Assembly: GCA_027943335.1 (NCBI GenBank)
Contig: BSBK01001163.1
Location: forward strand, 506,001 to 570,000
Length of the DNA: 64,000 nt
Source of the DNA: Chamaecyparis obtusa
Taxonomy: Eukaryota > Streptophyta > Pinopsida > Cupressales > Cupressaceae
Direction of reading: 5' to 3'
Shown: piece after piece, positions 35,935 to 47,528 of the stretch
How positions within the stretch are numbered: the first letter of the stretch is position 1
Layout: each line of letters opens with the position of its first letter
Program-made: the position numbers and the translations under genes
The notes under the pieces: generated by a model
What the model saw: only the letters and a program-made list of their open reading frames with translations
Databases searched by the model: none
What the model was told of the DNA's origin: nothing

Positions 35935-37383
35935 TCATTTTTCTTCCTCTTCCAAAATGTCTTTTACTTCCATGATTTCATTTTGGATATTCAAAAGGGT
36001 CACGCCAGGCAAATTAGTGCCCCCAGTCATGACATTAGGCCCTTGTATGTGTAGACGAGGGCTATTAAATCCAAGGCCTTGGTGTTGTGGCTTTTTGGAT
36101 GCTTCCATGGGGTCTTTCATTCCAGCCTTGTTGGTTCCTAGACCACCTCCTTGATAATCCCATTGTTTAGTGGCCAACTTGTGTGACATGGGATATTTAT
36201 CCTTGAAATACCTAAGGAGATCAACATTAGGAGGTGGGGGATCCTCAGCCATTCAAAATTCCATTGGAGATGAAGATAGATGATCCCAGAATCTTGATCT
36301 TGGGGCCTTCCTGAGGGGCCTTGGTTTGATGATAGGGTCATCCTTGAGTGTGCGGGTCTAGGGGGAGAGCCCCTACTATAAAGGCATTAGTAAGGCTATA
36401 TTTTCCACAACCTTTGTTGTTGATCTTGACCGAGGAGAGGGTGGGGGCTAAGATTGTTTTTAGATCATAGTGGGATCAGGAAGAATTGGCGACAGATGTG
36501 TCAATGTCAATTCCAGGACAATGAGTGGAGTGGGGGAATGAAGTTTCAATCACACAAAAATATGTGAAAGGATGGGGGTTTGTGTGGATGGTGATTTCAG
36601 TGCCCTGATATGGGAATTTGATGCACTGATGGTAAGTGGAGGGAACAACCTGGATGGAATGGATCCATAGGTGACCAAGGAGGATGTTGTAGGGGAGGTC
36701 AAGATCAACAATGTGGCATATGGTATCTTGGACTATGGGGCCAATCTTGATAGGTAGCAAAATAGCACCTTTAGAGGTATGCTCTAAGGTGGCATAAGCC
36801 TTGATGGTGATTACATCATGAGAGATGTCTGCTTCTATGAGACCAACCTATTGGATGAACTTTAATGTACAAAGGTTTAGGGCCAAACCTTTATCTGTCA
36901 TGACCATTTTATGGAAAAGTCATTAATCATGACGGTGATGCAGAGTGGGAGATTGTGATCTGGTTCAACAAATAACATGTTGGATGGTTGGAAGGAGAAG
37001 GTGGAAGGAGTGGATAGGTTCCCTAAAATGTTCTTGAATTGAATAGTGTTGATGTCTGTAGGGACATAGGTTTCTTGGAGGGAGTTATTGAGGACTTCCT
37101 AGTGAAGGGGTGATGTGCAGAGGAGGTCGAGGATGGAAATTTGCATGGGCATGTTCCCAAGGTGTTCTAGGAGGTTGTATTGGGCATTGGGGATACTTGT
37201 AGTACTAGCACCAGCAATAGATATCTGGCCTCTACCAGTAGTCACAACACATTGACTGTCAACACCTTTGACATGGATTACGTTCACAATTGGTTTGACC
37301 TAGGAGATGCAACCAACAAATTTATCGTAGTTGATGTAAGCAGTGGTGTAATCTTTCCCATCACCATGGTCACCTTATTTACC
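35935..37383 (-). pseudogene. Element F protease and G-patch-like segment
   Basis: At 37287-37099 the minus strand shows YNLLEHLGNMPMQISILDLL, alignable with E's LVDQLQRTPTQISILELL. The protease region follows. The site that reads LIDGGFGLNICT in E is here TDKGLALNLCT (about 36865-36900). The conserved YNILLGHLWIHSIQVVPSTY is at 36700-36640. The frame 36252-35935 contains GGGLGTNKAGMKDPMEAS and then HQGLGF, a glycine spacing like a G-patch. Several frameshifts separate these parts. Element E's insertion at TTACC cuts the region at its upstream end. Confidence 0.65.
37379..37383. repeat. TSD of element E, left copy (TTACC)
   Basis: TTACC before the left LTR recurs exactly at 61450-61454. Confidence 0.9.
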
Positions 37384-38283
37384 TGTGTGATGATGAATAT
37401 CACCTTCATTAAATTAAGATCTAATAGCATCAATTTAAAGAAAATACAATGCAAATCTAATTTAAAATGAAACTATAATCTAGAACATCTCATGGTTCTC
37501 TAGAAAGAAATAGTAAGTGAAGCTCTTAGCTTAGATCCTCACTAGTGACACTTCTAAAATGATAATTTATGCTACTATATGATTCTACAATGCTTCTATT
37601 ATGATTCTACCATGCTTCTAGCTCAAAATGACACAATTATTATGCTAAATGCTCAAAATGCTCTTAGAATGCTCTCAATTGCCTATAATAACAATGCTTT
37701 GCAAATGAAATTCTAAGATGGAAATGCTCTCCAAAATACCTCATATTTATAGTAAATGTCCAAGGGTAGGGGGTAGAGTGAAGTAATCATGGTTAACCCT
37801 TGGTTGAGTCAAATACTTTGCTTTGTTCATAAATCAGGGAATAAATGAGGGGACAATCCTTTAAATGGTTTCAAAGCTTTGGACAATTCAAATGTTTGAG
37901 TGATTTGTGTCTTTTTGTCCTCAATTCTCATTGGTTCATCAACTTTGTTGAAAGAAATTAGGATTTATTGAATTCAATTAATTAATTAAATTTAGCCATG
38001 TAAGGGTAATGGGTTCATTTTGAGTTTTAGTTAAAACAACTATACAATTAATTGATTAAAATCAATTATATAGTGTTTTTGGTCCCTTTAAGTTTTGATT
38101 TAATTATTTAACATCATTATTTAATTTCTCCTTTTCTTTAATTGATATTGTCCCACTTTATTTAATTATGTCCATTTTTAATTGATTTGATCCATTTTGA
38201 TGATTTAGTGCATTTTATTGATTTTAATCCATTTTATTGATTTTTGCAATTTAAAATCACTTGTCCAATTTTTTGTGTCTACA
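37384..38283 (-). repeat. Element E 3' LTR (left)
   Basis: 900 bp. It contains a 19 bp direct duplication around ATTTTATTGATTTTAATCC (38200-38240) that is single in the right LTR, which explains the length difference of 19. Confidence 0.9.
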
Positions 38284-38297
38284 AATGCCCCTCTTTG
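38284..38297 (-). promoter_or_regulatory. Element E polypurine tract
   Basis: Minus-strand CAAAGAGGGGCATT borders the left LTR. Confidence 0.75.
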
Positions 38298-39611
38298 AAT
38301 TGATGTACGAAGAACATTGATTCAAAGATTCTTTTGATCCTGATCACTTTTTAGGTCCTGATTGCTGGTTCACTGATATGCCTCTATTACTAATTAATTG
38401 CTACCTCTTATGATGAAACAAAAAAATTTATGATGCCCCACTTATTCCATGATGTTTGATTGCAACTTCCATTTGATACCCTGATGCCCCCTCATAAATT
38501 AAAACATATTAATTTCTTGATTTGAAATTTTTTTGATGATGTTTTATTTATCAAATATATTTTCATTTTTGAATATTTGATTATATGTCATGATTTAAGA
38601 ATATGCCCCATTTGTTTTGATTAGTCAATATAGGTCCACATCCACTTTCACCTCCAAATTAGGTCAAAATACCTTAAATAGGTTGATAAACCTTGTTTTA
38701 CTATTCATTTTTCACTTTTCATCTTTGGTGATTTGCTCTGATCCTCTGGTGAATTTTGAGATGGTTGTGTCCATTCGAGAGCATAGATTCAAGAGGTGTT
38801 GGAGATATGTGAGGCCACCTAACTATGGACCTTCAGTAAGTCATTCCCAACTCTATCTTTACATTTATGGTGCATTATTAGCATTTATTGCAATTTCCTT
38901 GTTTCATCATTGAGTTTAATTTGCAAAATCTTGCCTAGGAGTAATTTAATGTTGCTTAGACCTTTTAACGGTTGCCTTCATGCTTTTCTCTCCCACTTCC
39001 ATGTGTTTGATTACCACTTAAGAAAATTTCATTCTCACCTAGGAATAAGATACTCACACCTACAACTAGGTCAAAATGCCCTTTTTCATGTATGTTGTCA
39101 CATATGAAAACCCTAGCGAGTTTACTATTGCTTAGGCCACCTTTTGTTGTTGCATAAGGTGATTCATTGTCGCGTAGCATGCAAACTATTGCCTGAAACC
39201 TAATAATGTCGCGTTGCATGTTTTTATTATTGCCTTAGTTAAATTGTCGCCTGACATAAGTAAAATCATGCTTGCTGATATTTTGAAAAATTTTACCCTT
39301 GTACTTGATTGCGTCTGATGAAAAATTTGATAACTTTTGATGATAGCTTTGAATGATTAGTTTAGGTCTCTTGCTTTCAACAAAATAATTGGCTTAGGAT
39401 ATCAGGATAGTGGTATCACAGAATATGATTTTTCAATCTGCATAGGATAGCTACTGATAGGATAAATCAATCAGTGTGAAAACGGATATGATTTTGATAC
39501 TACTTAGTTTGTTCTTAGGATATAGAGACACGAACAAATGGTAATGGGTGTGATTACTTGATACTTTTGATAAGATTGACTTGAGATAATTCCTTGATAT
39601 GATATACTAGT
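38298..39611 (+). other. Region upstream of the antisense gene in element E
   Basis: 1.3 kb between PPT and the mobile domain gene. It would be the 5' flank of that gene if it had its own promoter. A plus-strand open stretch 38617-38913 shows no known domain. A TTGTCGC-type motif recurs three times at 39170-39255. Nothing else is supported. Confidence 0.4.
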
Positions 39612-41336
39612 ATGATTCCTTTGCTTTGCCAACAGGCTCACTTTCCTACCCTATATATCTGCTTAGTGGCATCATGGGTTATTGATTTAGGTCAGGCACT
39701 CACAACAACCGAGTATCATGTGATTGAGCGATGTGGTTTGAGTTTCCTGCTTGATCTCCCATGGTTTCAATTGAACCATGGGTTACTTACTATAGTGGAA
39801 GAGCGATTGCACCTTGACCACAACACATTTCACTTTCCTTATGGAGAGATGATGATCATGCCTAAGGACATGTATCGATTACTACGGATTCCCTGCAAAG
39901 GAAAGTTGGTATATTATGACTCCATCTATGATTCTACTATCTACCAATGAGTTTTTGGGGACAACACTATAGGTGATGGTGATACTATCACATGGCCTCA
40001 ATTTGCTTCCTTTCCAAGATTGCTAGCTGTACTTGGTGCACTGATCGATGGTTTTCTACTTCCTAACCAATGAGGTCACAATTTTTCTATTGGATGGGGT
40101 AGGATATTGGAGGATTTTCTTGCTCATTCTCAATGCTTTGATTGGGGTTCTTGCATCCTTGCTCAGCTTTATCACATTTTACATGAGGTAGTGTATAGAT
40201 AGAGTTCTACTTTGTCTGATGGTGCTATTGTTCTTTAGTTATGGATATGGGAGCATCTTCCCATTACTAGGCCCATTTCTAATAGGAGATGACCTCAGGG
40301 TTTTCCTTATGCTTTTTTATATACTGGGATGGTTACTTAGCATCATTTAGGTCATCTAGACTACTAGTGCCAACAGATAGATGATCATGATCAGGTTTAG
40401 TAGCATCCCTACCTTGGTTGTGATCGATGGAGAGAGGATGATGATGAGTTACCTTCTATGTTTGCTCCTTGCTAGATGATTGGGTGCACTACTACAACTA
40501 TTGAGCACTTTTACTTCAGCAGAGTTTTGAGACAGTATGGTCGGATGCAGGGTATGCCTTAGGGAAATGCTTTATATGCATGAGTATAGGCAAAGACATC
40601 TATGTGGGGGCCTTGCATTGATTATGAGTTTTCCTTAGATAAGATTGTGGGTATGACTATGTGCAGATGGGAGATACTTCCTAGTATGGCAGATGTAGGT
40701 ATGTCTCATGAGTATGAAGACTGGTGGGCTCGTAATAGGTTTATTCATTTCACTAATCCAATAGAGCCTATTCCTAGTCAATGTGATGGTGGTGGTGGTG
40801 ATGGTGGTGGTGACAGACATAGGAGAGGATGAGGACATAGGGATCCTCTAGTTACGATAGGTAGAGGATGGGTGAGGGATAGACATGGTCGGGGTGATGC
40901 TAGAGATATACAGGTTGATGCAGTCTTGACAGTTCATCCTAGAGCAGCCGTTAGACAGGATAGAGCTCATAGATAGTAGAGAGCTTAGAGATAGGCTCAT
41001 ATTGATTTTTCTAGACAAGTTCCAAGGGGTTTAGATCCCTTAGTGTAGTTATAGAGAGTATATTTGGCACATCAGGATGATGGTGCTCAGCAAGATTAGG
41101 CACAGTAGCCACAGGATCAAGGGCAGGATGCACAAGATGTTCCCATGATTGGTTCCTTAGCCTGAGATATGCAGTCACTGAGGACCGATATATCCACTGT
41201 TGGGAAATTATCTCAGGTTTCTTCCTTGATGTAGTAGTTTGTTTCAGCCATGGTTGTTTTGAGATAGGATGGAGCGAGCACTTCTTAGGCTCCTCCTCCA
41301 CCAGATGGTAGAGATCTAGGTCCCACAGGATCATGA
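39612..41336 (+). pseudogene. Antisense plant mobile domain (PMD) gene inside element E
   Basis: A plus-strand frame of 575 codons runs from ATG 39612 to TGA 41334-41336 without a frameshift, opposite to E's gag-pol. The first part shows CGLSFLLDLPWFQLNHGLL and then HNTFHFPYGEMMIMPKDM (residues 70-87), the conserved core of the plant mobile domain (aminotransferase-like PMD, Pfam PF10536). Further along the frame are AVLGALIDGFLLPNQ, FDWGSCILAQLYHILHE, LWIWEHLPITRPIS and HPYLGCDRWREDDDELP, all in the order found in PMD proteins. A Gly/Asp-rich hinge (40785-40812) and a degraded tail follow. About 20 in-frame stops, mostly TAG from Gln or Trp, show it is dead. PMD proteins are known as host factors (MAIN/MAIL group) and as passengers of plant transposable elements. 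I infer that it was carried by E's family. Confidence 0.82.
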
Positions 41337-43047
41337 TTGATAATTGATAGATTCATTTATCATTGATGTCCTCTATTCTACATTTCATGCTATTTGATTG
41401 ATCGGGACCTTTGATGTACCCCTTTTGATGATATTGTACCTTGATATACTAATTTGATGGATCATTGATGAACACTTTTTTTTTATGATATATGATGATA
41501 TACTCCTTGGATCATCTTGATGAGTTGTTGATGAGATTATCTTTTATGAAGCTATATGATGTGTTATGCATTTATGATTTATGCTATGGATGCAGTTATC
41601 TTATTTTATGATATAGATAAATGAGTGCAATTTTGTATGGATTTTGATGAGATGCTTTTCTATTTTGTCAATGTATGAATGCAAAATGTTTTATGGAAAT
41701 GCATATGTATGTCCCTATGTTTTTGATGATTTTTTTTTTTAGTATTTAGATGTATGCAATGCTAACTCTTATTTACATGAATGTATGATGTATGGAAAAT
41801 GATTTCTTTTCTTTTCTTTTTCTGATATATGAGTAATGAATAATGATTAATGCTATGCATGAATGCAAAAGATAATCTCACTTTCATTAAAAATCAAGGA
41901 TTATGATGTTTGAATTTAATCCCCCCCAATTTCTTTGATGTTTGAAACAACTCAAGTTTTATTGATGTGCCCCCCTTTGTCCTTGGAAATTAACCATAAA
42001 TAAATGCAATTAACTTAACATGATAATGGAATGCAATTAATCTAACATGATAATGTAGTTAATCTAACATGATAATGCAACCTAAGTGTCACTAGCTTTT
42101 AGCAAATAAATGCCATGAGGAGAAATGTTCATCATTGAACATTTTAGGACCGGAAAGCTAGTATAATCATCACTGACCACATCATGATGATATGAATACC
42201 TCTTTTTATCGCTTTATGGTAACCTTATTTTGAAACTAGGAAAATGCTCACTAGTTGGATGACCAAACTATGGGAGTCTGAATACCGGTGTTGATAGATT
42301 CAATGTTGCAAGTGGATTTTTGGTATTAAGAGATGGAAGATCTAAAAAGCCAAGGGATCCATTTGTGTAAACAAGAAAAGGTTAATCCTTCCTCTTATGA
42401 GATAGTCCTTGATGGTTCTTTGATGACCATGTCATTAGATGGATTCTCATACGTTGATGAATCTTCCTCAAAATAATCACTTAAAGGAAAGAAAATATCA
42501 CGCCTCTATCATGGCTAATCTAGTCAAAACATCATTGATTAGCTAAAGAGATGTGATAAAAAGAAGTCAATTTCCTAAAAAAAATTATCAAAGGAAAACT
42601 TTAAGTGTTTTGCCATGTTTTCATGATTTTCAAAAAGTATTTCAAAGCATTCTGATCTTTAAGATGTTTTGTCAACTTTTAATGCTGAATAATAAAGTCA
42701 ATGAAGGCTCATGGATCAAGTTGTAGGATCAAATACTTGGATTGTGAACAATGATAGCCATCAAAGGTTCACAAAAATCACTCTCTAAAGTTCTGATAAA
42801 TCTCTCTCTGACGTGACTAATTGTAGCACTTATTGAATCCATATGGTACCAAAATTCCAATCCTTTCCTACCCCCAAGTGATAAATGCGATCATGTGACA
42901 AACTTAGGGTTGTAGGCAATGTAACAATGTGACTGAAAGCTTTATTATGACTATGTACAAATGACAGATGCAATGAAGGTTTACAAATGGGATGTTGGAA
43001 ATGCAATATGTACACATGTGACTAGGAAAGACAAACTTAAAGGAACA
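41337..43047 (-). other. Element E non-coding region downstream of pol
   Basis: 1.7 kb with no supported gene. A short tandem array with the phrase TCTAACATGATAATG, about 25 bp apart, lies at 42006-42075. Homopolymer-rich stretches occur at 41470-41950. Confidence 0.45.
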
Positions 43048-43345
43048 AAAGGCACTTGTTTACCAAGTTTTCACCCTTTGGATAGATCAAGTTCTTTTTT
43101 CTATTTTTAAAGCTTTTCTCTCTCTTTTTTTTTTTGCTACCAAGGTGCTCATTTGCTAGGTTTTCACCAAGGCACTTTTTCTTTTTCCAATTTTTTTGTA
43201 TTTTTCTTTTTTTCAATTTTTTTTTCTTTTCATATCATCAAGGCACCTATTTGCTAGGTTTTCACCAAGAAAACATCTTATTTGAATGTTTTTCCCTTCT
43301 TCATGCTCAATTTTCTGCTATTTTTTATTTTTTGTGTTTTTCCAA
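43048..43345 (-). repeat. GGTTTTCACC / T-rich repeat tract in element E
   Basis: Three units of about 95 bp start with AAGGCACTTG (43049), AAGGTGCTCA (43142) and AAGGCACCTA (43240). Each continues with TTTGCTAGGTTTTCACC or a close variant and then a T-rich run. This is the clearest form of the tract shared by D, E and F. Confidence 0.7.
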
Positions 43346-43479
43346 TGTTTTTGGTATTTTCAAGATCTCTTTTGAACTATGTACAATAAATATGATGCTC
43401 TCTCATCTGATAATCTTTATACTCTTTCATCTAACTCATGTGTAGAACCTTTTGAGATGAATACTATTGATGGGTTCTT

Positions 43480-44930
43480 GGAGTTCCTCTCCTTCACAAT
43501 TTGATAACTTATAGGTTCCTATGCCAAATGAAGATACTATGATGAATGGGCCAAGTCAATTAGCCTCCCATTTGCCTTTCTTCTCTCTTTCAACCTGATT
43601 CTTTGGGTTCTCTTGCAACATTAAGTCTCCTACCTAAAAGAATCTTGGTTTGATATGTTTATTATAGTTCCTCGAGTTTCTATTTTGATACACTTTCAGG
43701 TGCTCATAAGCTTGTGTTTGATGTTCTTCAAGTAACTCCAATTGTTGAAGTCTAGCAACTCTATAGTCTTCATCTATGATCAATCCTTGTAATGATACTC
43801 ATAGAGATGGTGTTTCAACCTCTAATGGTAGAACTGCTTTGGCCCCATAGACTAATGAGAATGGCGTGGATCATGTAGGTGTTCTTATGCTAGTTCTATA
43901 GGCCCACAATGCTGGATTAATTTGCACATGCCAATCCCTTCCTGATTTATTGACTAACATCTTCAAGATTTTCAAGATATATTCTTATTCATGGCTTTAG
44001 CTTTCCCATTTCCTTGAGGGTAATAGATTGATGAGGAGTGGTGAGTGATATGAAATTTGCACAAAGTTCATCAACATCCTTGTTTTTGAATTGTTTTCCA
44101 TTATCTATTAATATGGCATGAGGAATACCATATCGACAAATGATGTGATTCAAGATAAACATGGAAATTTGTTTACCTATTGTCATTATCAAAGGAACAA
44201 CCTCTACCCACTTAGTGAAGTATTCCATTGCGGTTATGATGTATTTATGCCCATTTGAAGAAGGTGGGTAGATCACCCCAATCAAGTCAAATCCCCATTG
44301 ATAAAAAGGCCATGGTGTAATAAATGGGTGTAATGCTTGTGCTGGTGCATGTATCATGTCACCATGATATTGACATTTGCTGCATATCTTGACAAAATGG
44401 AAAACATCTTTTTCTAATGTCTTCCAGAAATACCCTAAGCGAAGGATTTTCTTGGCTAAGTTTAAACCGCTTGAGTGTGACCCGCAATTACCTTTGTGAA
44501 CCTCTTGTAAAGCTAACTTAGACTCTTCTTCCTCTAGACATCTAATTAACATCCCATCGAGACCCTTATGATACAATGTTTCTGAAAGGATTACGTAATG
44601 GGCTGATTGGCATATGAAATTGCATTTTTGGGCTCAGGATTGGTCTAAAGGTAGCACTTGGTCTTTGAGATATGTGTATATAGGGACATACCAAGGGGAC
44701 TCATGTCCATGTAAAAGGGAAAAAATTTGGGTTTCAGGAAGGTTGAATGCTAGTTTCACCAACTCTTCCACCAAGAACTCATACTTATCATTTTGATCTA
44801 GTTTTTGTAACAAGGAAGCCAAGGTGGCCATGGTGTCAACTGCTCTATTTTTCTCTCTAGGAATCTTCTCAAAAGTGATCAAGGAAAAATACTTCTTCCA
44901 TCCATCAATCATAATCTTATATGGCATCAA
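43480..44930 (-). pseudogene. Element E integrase
   Basis: The minus-strand frame continues from RNase H. The zinc-binding domain in the 44576-43989 frame has His27, His34, Cys65 and Cys68 (HKGNCGSH and CSKCQYHGD). The core includes the first Asp segment GFDLIGVIYPPSS, ITAMEYFTKWVE and the second Asp segment AILIDNGKQFKNKDVDEL. The C-terminal part is degraded and ends near 43480. Stops at 44631, 44577 and 43986 break the frame; up to 43989 it stays in register with the upstream pol frame. Confidence 0.85.
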
Positions 44931-45014
44931 CTTTTCATCTTTGGTGTTATATTCATTGTTGACTTGATGGATGATGAGTTGAGAATCTCCATAAATTTGT
45001 AGCTCTGTGATGTT

Positions 45015-46241
45015 CTATTCTAAGGCCATTTTGATGCCTATGACTAGTGCCTCATATTGCTCTATATTATTTGTGCATGGAAACAAGAGCTTGTAGGACT
45101 TAGGAATGGTGTAACCTTGAGGAGTGACCAATAGTATGCCAGCCCCAAAACCTCCTTGAGTATAGGAGCCATCAAAGTATAACTTCCATGTTTTTGCTTC
45201 TATGTTTACAATGGCAGAATCTAGAAATTCCACTTGAATAGTTTGTGTAGAAGTCATGGGATTCTCAACTAAATGATCTGCTATCACTTTCCCTTTTATT
45301 TCCTTTCTATTGACATACTCAATGTCAAATTCACTCAATATCATAACCCACTTGGCTATCCTACCCATTAAGGCATTTTTGCTTAACAAATACTTGAGAG
45401 GGTCAATTTTGGCAATCAGCTTGACCTTATGCATCAACATATAATGTCTCAAATTTTAAGATGCAACCACCACTACTAGGCAAGCTCTTTCCATAAATGT
45501 GTAATTAAGTTCATATTTAATCAATGTCCTACTCAAATAGTTGATAGCTCTTTCCTTTCTGTGTTCATCCTCTTGTGCCAAAAGCACTCCTAGGGATATT
45601 TCAGTAGCAAATATGTATAGAAGCAATGCTTTTCCCTTGATTGGTGGCATGAGAATAGGCAGATTTATCAAATAGGTCTTCAATAATGTGAAAGCTTGAT
45701 CACATTCCTCATCCCACATGAATATAGTATCCTTATGTAGCAATCTGGTGAAGGAATGACATTTTTCAACCAATTGAGAAATAAACCTTCTTATGGATTG
45801 TATTTTGCCTTGTAAAGATGTCATTTGGCTGATGTTCCTAGGTATCTCCATGTCCATTATGGCTTGTACTTTCTCTGGGTCCACTTCAATTCCTTTAGCA
45901 AAAACTATATAGCCTAATAACTTGCCGGATTGGACACCAAAGGCACATTTCTTTGGGTTTAATCTAACTTTGAATTGTTCCAATCGAATGAATATATTTC
46001 TTAGAATTTTCAGGTGTTCTTATCTTTTGTGGGACTTTGCTAGTATGTCATCCACAAAATCCTCTAAAAAGGTGTGCATCATGTCATGGAAGATAGTTGT
46101 CATGGCCCTTTGATATGTGGCTCTGGCATTTTTAAGGTTGGAGGGCATGACGTTCCAACAAAAGGTACCCCAAGGACAAGTAAAGGTTGTCTTTTCTTGG
46201 TCTTCTGGTGCAATTTTTATCTGATTGTAGCCACTAAAACC
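45015..46241 (-). pseudogene. Element E reverse transcriptase (second part) and two RNase H domains
   Basis: This resumes pol after the insertion of G. It starts inside the palm motif (SGYNQIKIAPEDQ), then ATYQRAMTTIFHDM and the catalytic box FVDDILAKS (near 46045). The frame 45983-45456 gives the connection and the first RNase H (LLLYIFATEISLGVLLAQED, LNYTFMERACLVVV). After a stop the frame 45452-45015 gives the second RNase H-like domain: WKLYFDGSYTQGGFGAGIL, then CTNNIEQYEALVIGIKMAL. Splicing out G keeps the reading frame. The dual RNase H places E in the Tat group. Confidence 0.87.
46237..46241. repeat. TSD of element G, left copy (AAACC)
   Basis: AAACC precedes G's left LTR. AAAACC follows the right LTR at 53550-53555. 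One extra A makes the duplication either 5 bp with a shift or 6 bp; the interrupted host motif is the DGF-SGYNQ palm segment of E. Confidence 0.8.
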
Positions 46242-47329
46242 TGTTGGAAATATTCAAGACTATCTAGGTTACTGAGAGGGGAGGGGTGAATCAGTAACTT
46301 CAAAACTTTTAATAGATTTAGATCTTAATAATATTAGATTGATAATCTGACTGCATGTATGAGTAACAAAAAGAATAACACATTCATAACACTTAGAACA
46401 TAGAGATTTGGTGACCCAGAAACCTTCCAAGTAGAAAGTAAAACTGGGGTGGGGATGATACCCACAAAACTTCAATACTGCAGTATAAATTTTTCTGGTT
46501 AAGGCTTACAATGATCACTTCTGATGATCTACCCTGTTAGGAGCAATAAGGACTGCTAGGTGCACCTTGTTAGATGTTTTACAAACATATAATGAAGTAT
46601 GCACTCGATTAAGAGATTTTTACAAAGACTATTAAGTCTACTCGGTTAAAGGATTTCAAGATGATTCACCTGTTAGGATGAAACAGTAGATCTCTTACTT
46701 ACAACTGTACTTGTTGATTGAGATTCTTTGATGTACTGATCACCTTCTGTGATGGATAAATCTTTGTTGCTTCTTATACTGCTATAGCCCTTTGTAATTC
46801 TCTTATCTCTACCTTTCTCTCTTTTTCATACTTGTCTATATTTCATCATTCTTGGATATGACATAAAACATTGTTTATATATCAATCTAAGTCAATTCCT
46901 AAACAATTACAAAGTTGGATCTTAAACAAGTAAACAAAAATATTACTGAGTCAGCCCAAATATAGTTACATGGTTACTACAAACTAACTCAGTGACTTTC
47001 TGATACTCGGCGTCCGCTGCGTTACTTGGCATCGTCATGCACTCGGTAGAAGTGGAAGCTCGGTCCATACTAACCACTCGGTCATAGTTTTGAACTCGGT
47101 ATATACTGGAGACTCAGTAGACAAAGTGTTACTCGGTAGAAACTAAATTTCCTATTTAACCATGCAGCACTTGGTAAACACTGTGAAACTTTGCAAGCTC
47201 GGTATGCACTGACCTGCTCGGTAAACTTTGCTCGGTAAGCTCTGCTCTACTTGGTAAGCACTATTTTGCTCAGTATGTACTGATCTGAATAAGTGTTGTC
47301 ACTAATGACAATCATGCTTAATGCCAACA
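46242..47329 (-). repeat. Element G 3' LTR (left)
   Basis: Pairs with 52463-53549. It holds a cluster of at least ten CTCGGTA-like motifs at 47005-47275, described under findings. Confidence 0.9.
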
Positions 47330-47341
47330 ATCTCCCCCTTT
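47330..47341 (-). promoter_or_regulatory. Element G polypurine tract
   Basis: Minus-strand AAAGGGGGAGAT next to the LTR, preceded by AATGCC as in B and C. A second similar tract (AAAAAGGGGGAGAAA, about 47484-47498) lies 150 bp upstream and is also near an AATGCC-like ATTATTGTC context; it may be a spare or former PPT. Confidence 0.75.
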
Positions 47342-47528
47342 GGCATTAGTGGCAAAAACACTTATTACCAAAACTTATATACAAGAATCATGCTGAATCT
47401 TTTTTTTGATTTTTTTTTTTCAAAATTTATCTTTGTCAAACTGCTATTTATATATTTTATGACTCCCTTATATAGAGTACTTTCTCCCCCTTTTTGACAA
47501 TAATGCCAAAGGTGTATATACAAGTATT

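Larger units (their letters stand above)
28259..37383 (-). mobile_element. Element F, segment 2: antisense ORF, 3' region and pol
   Basis: This continues the F interior after B. From left to right it holds an open plus-strand reading frame, an 88 bp tandem repeat, the GGTTTTCACC tract and then minus-strand integrase, two RNase H domains, reverse transcriptase, a G-patch-like segment and protease. It ends at TTACC, the target duplication of element E. The domain order is that of Ty3/gypsy elements of the Tat group. Confidence 0.82.

Noticed and set aside
39612..41336. Functional host plant mobile domain gene
   Set aside because: It has about 20 in-frame stops and sits wholly inside the LTRs of element E.
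43134..43445. Plus-strand Phe-rich open frame
   Set aside because: Same T-rich tract in element E; low complexity.
43480..46241. Endogenous plant pararetrovirus instead of a gypsy element
   Set aside because: An integrase, LTRs, TSDs and a PPT are present; pararetroviruses lack integrase and LTRs.
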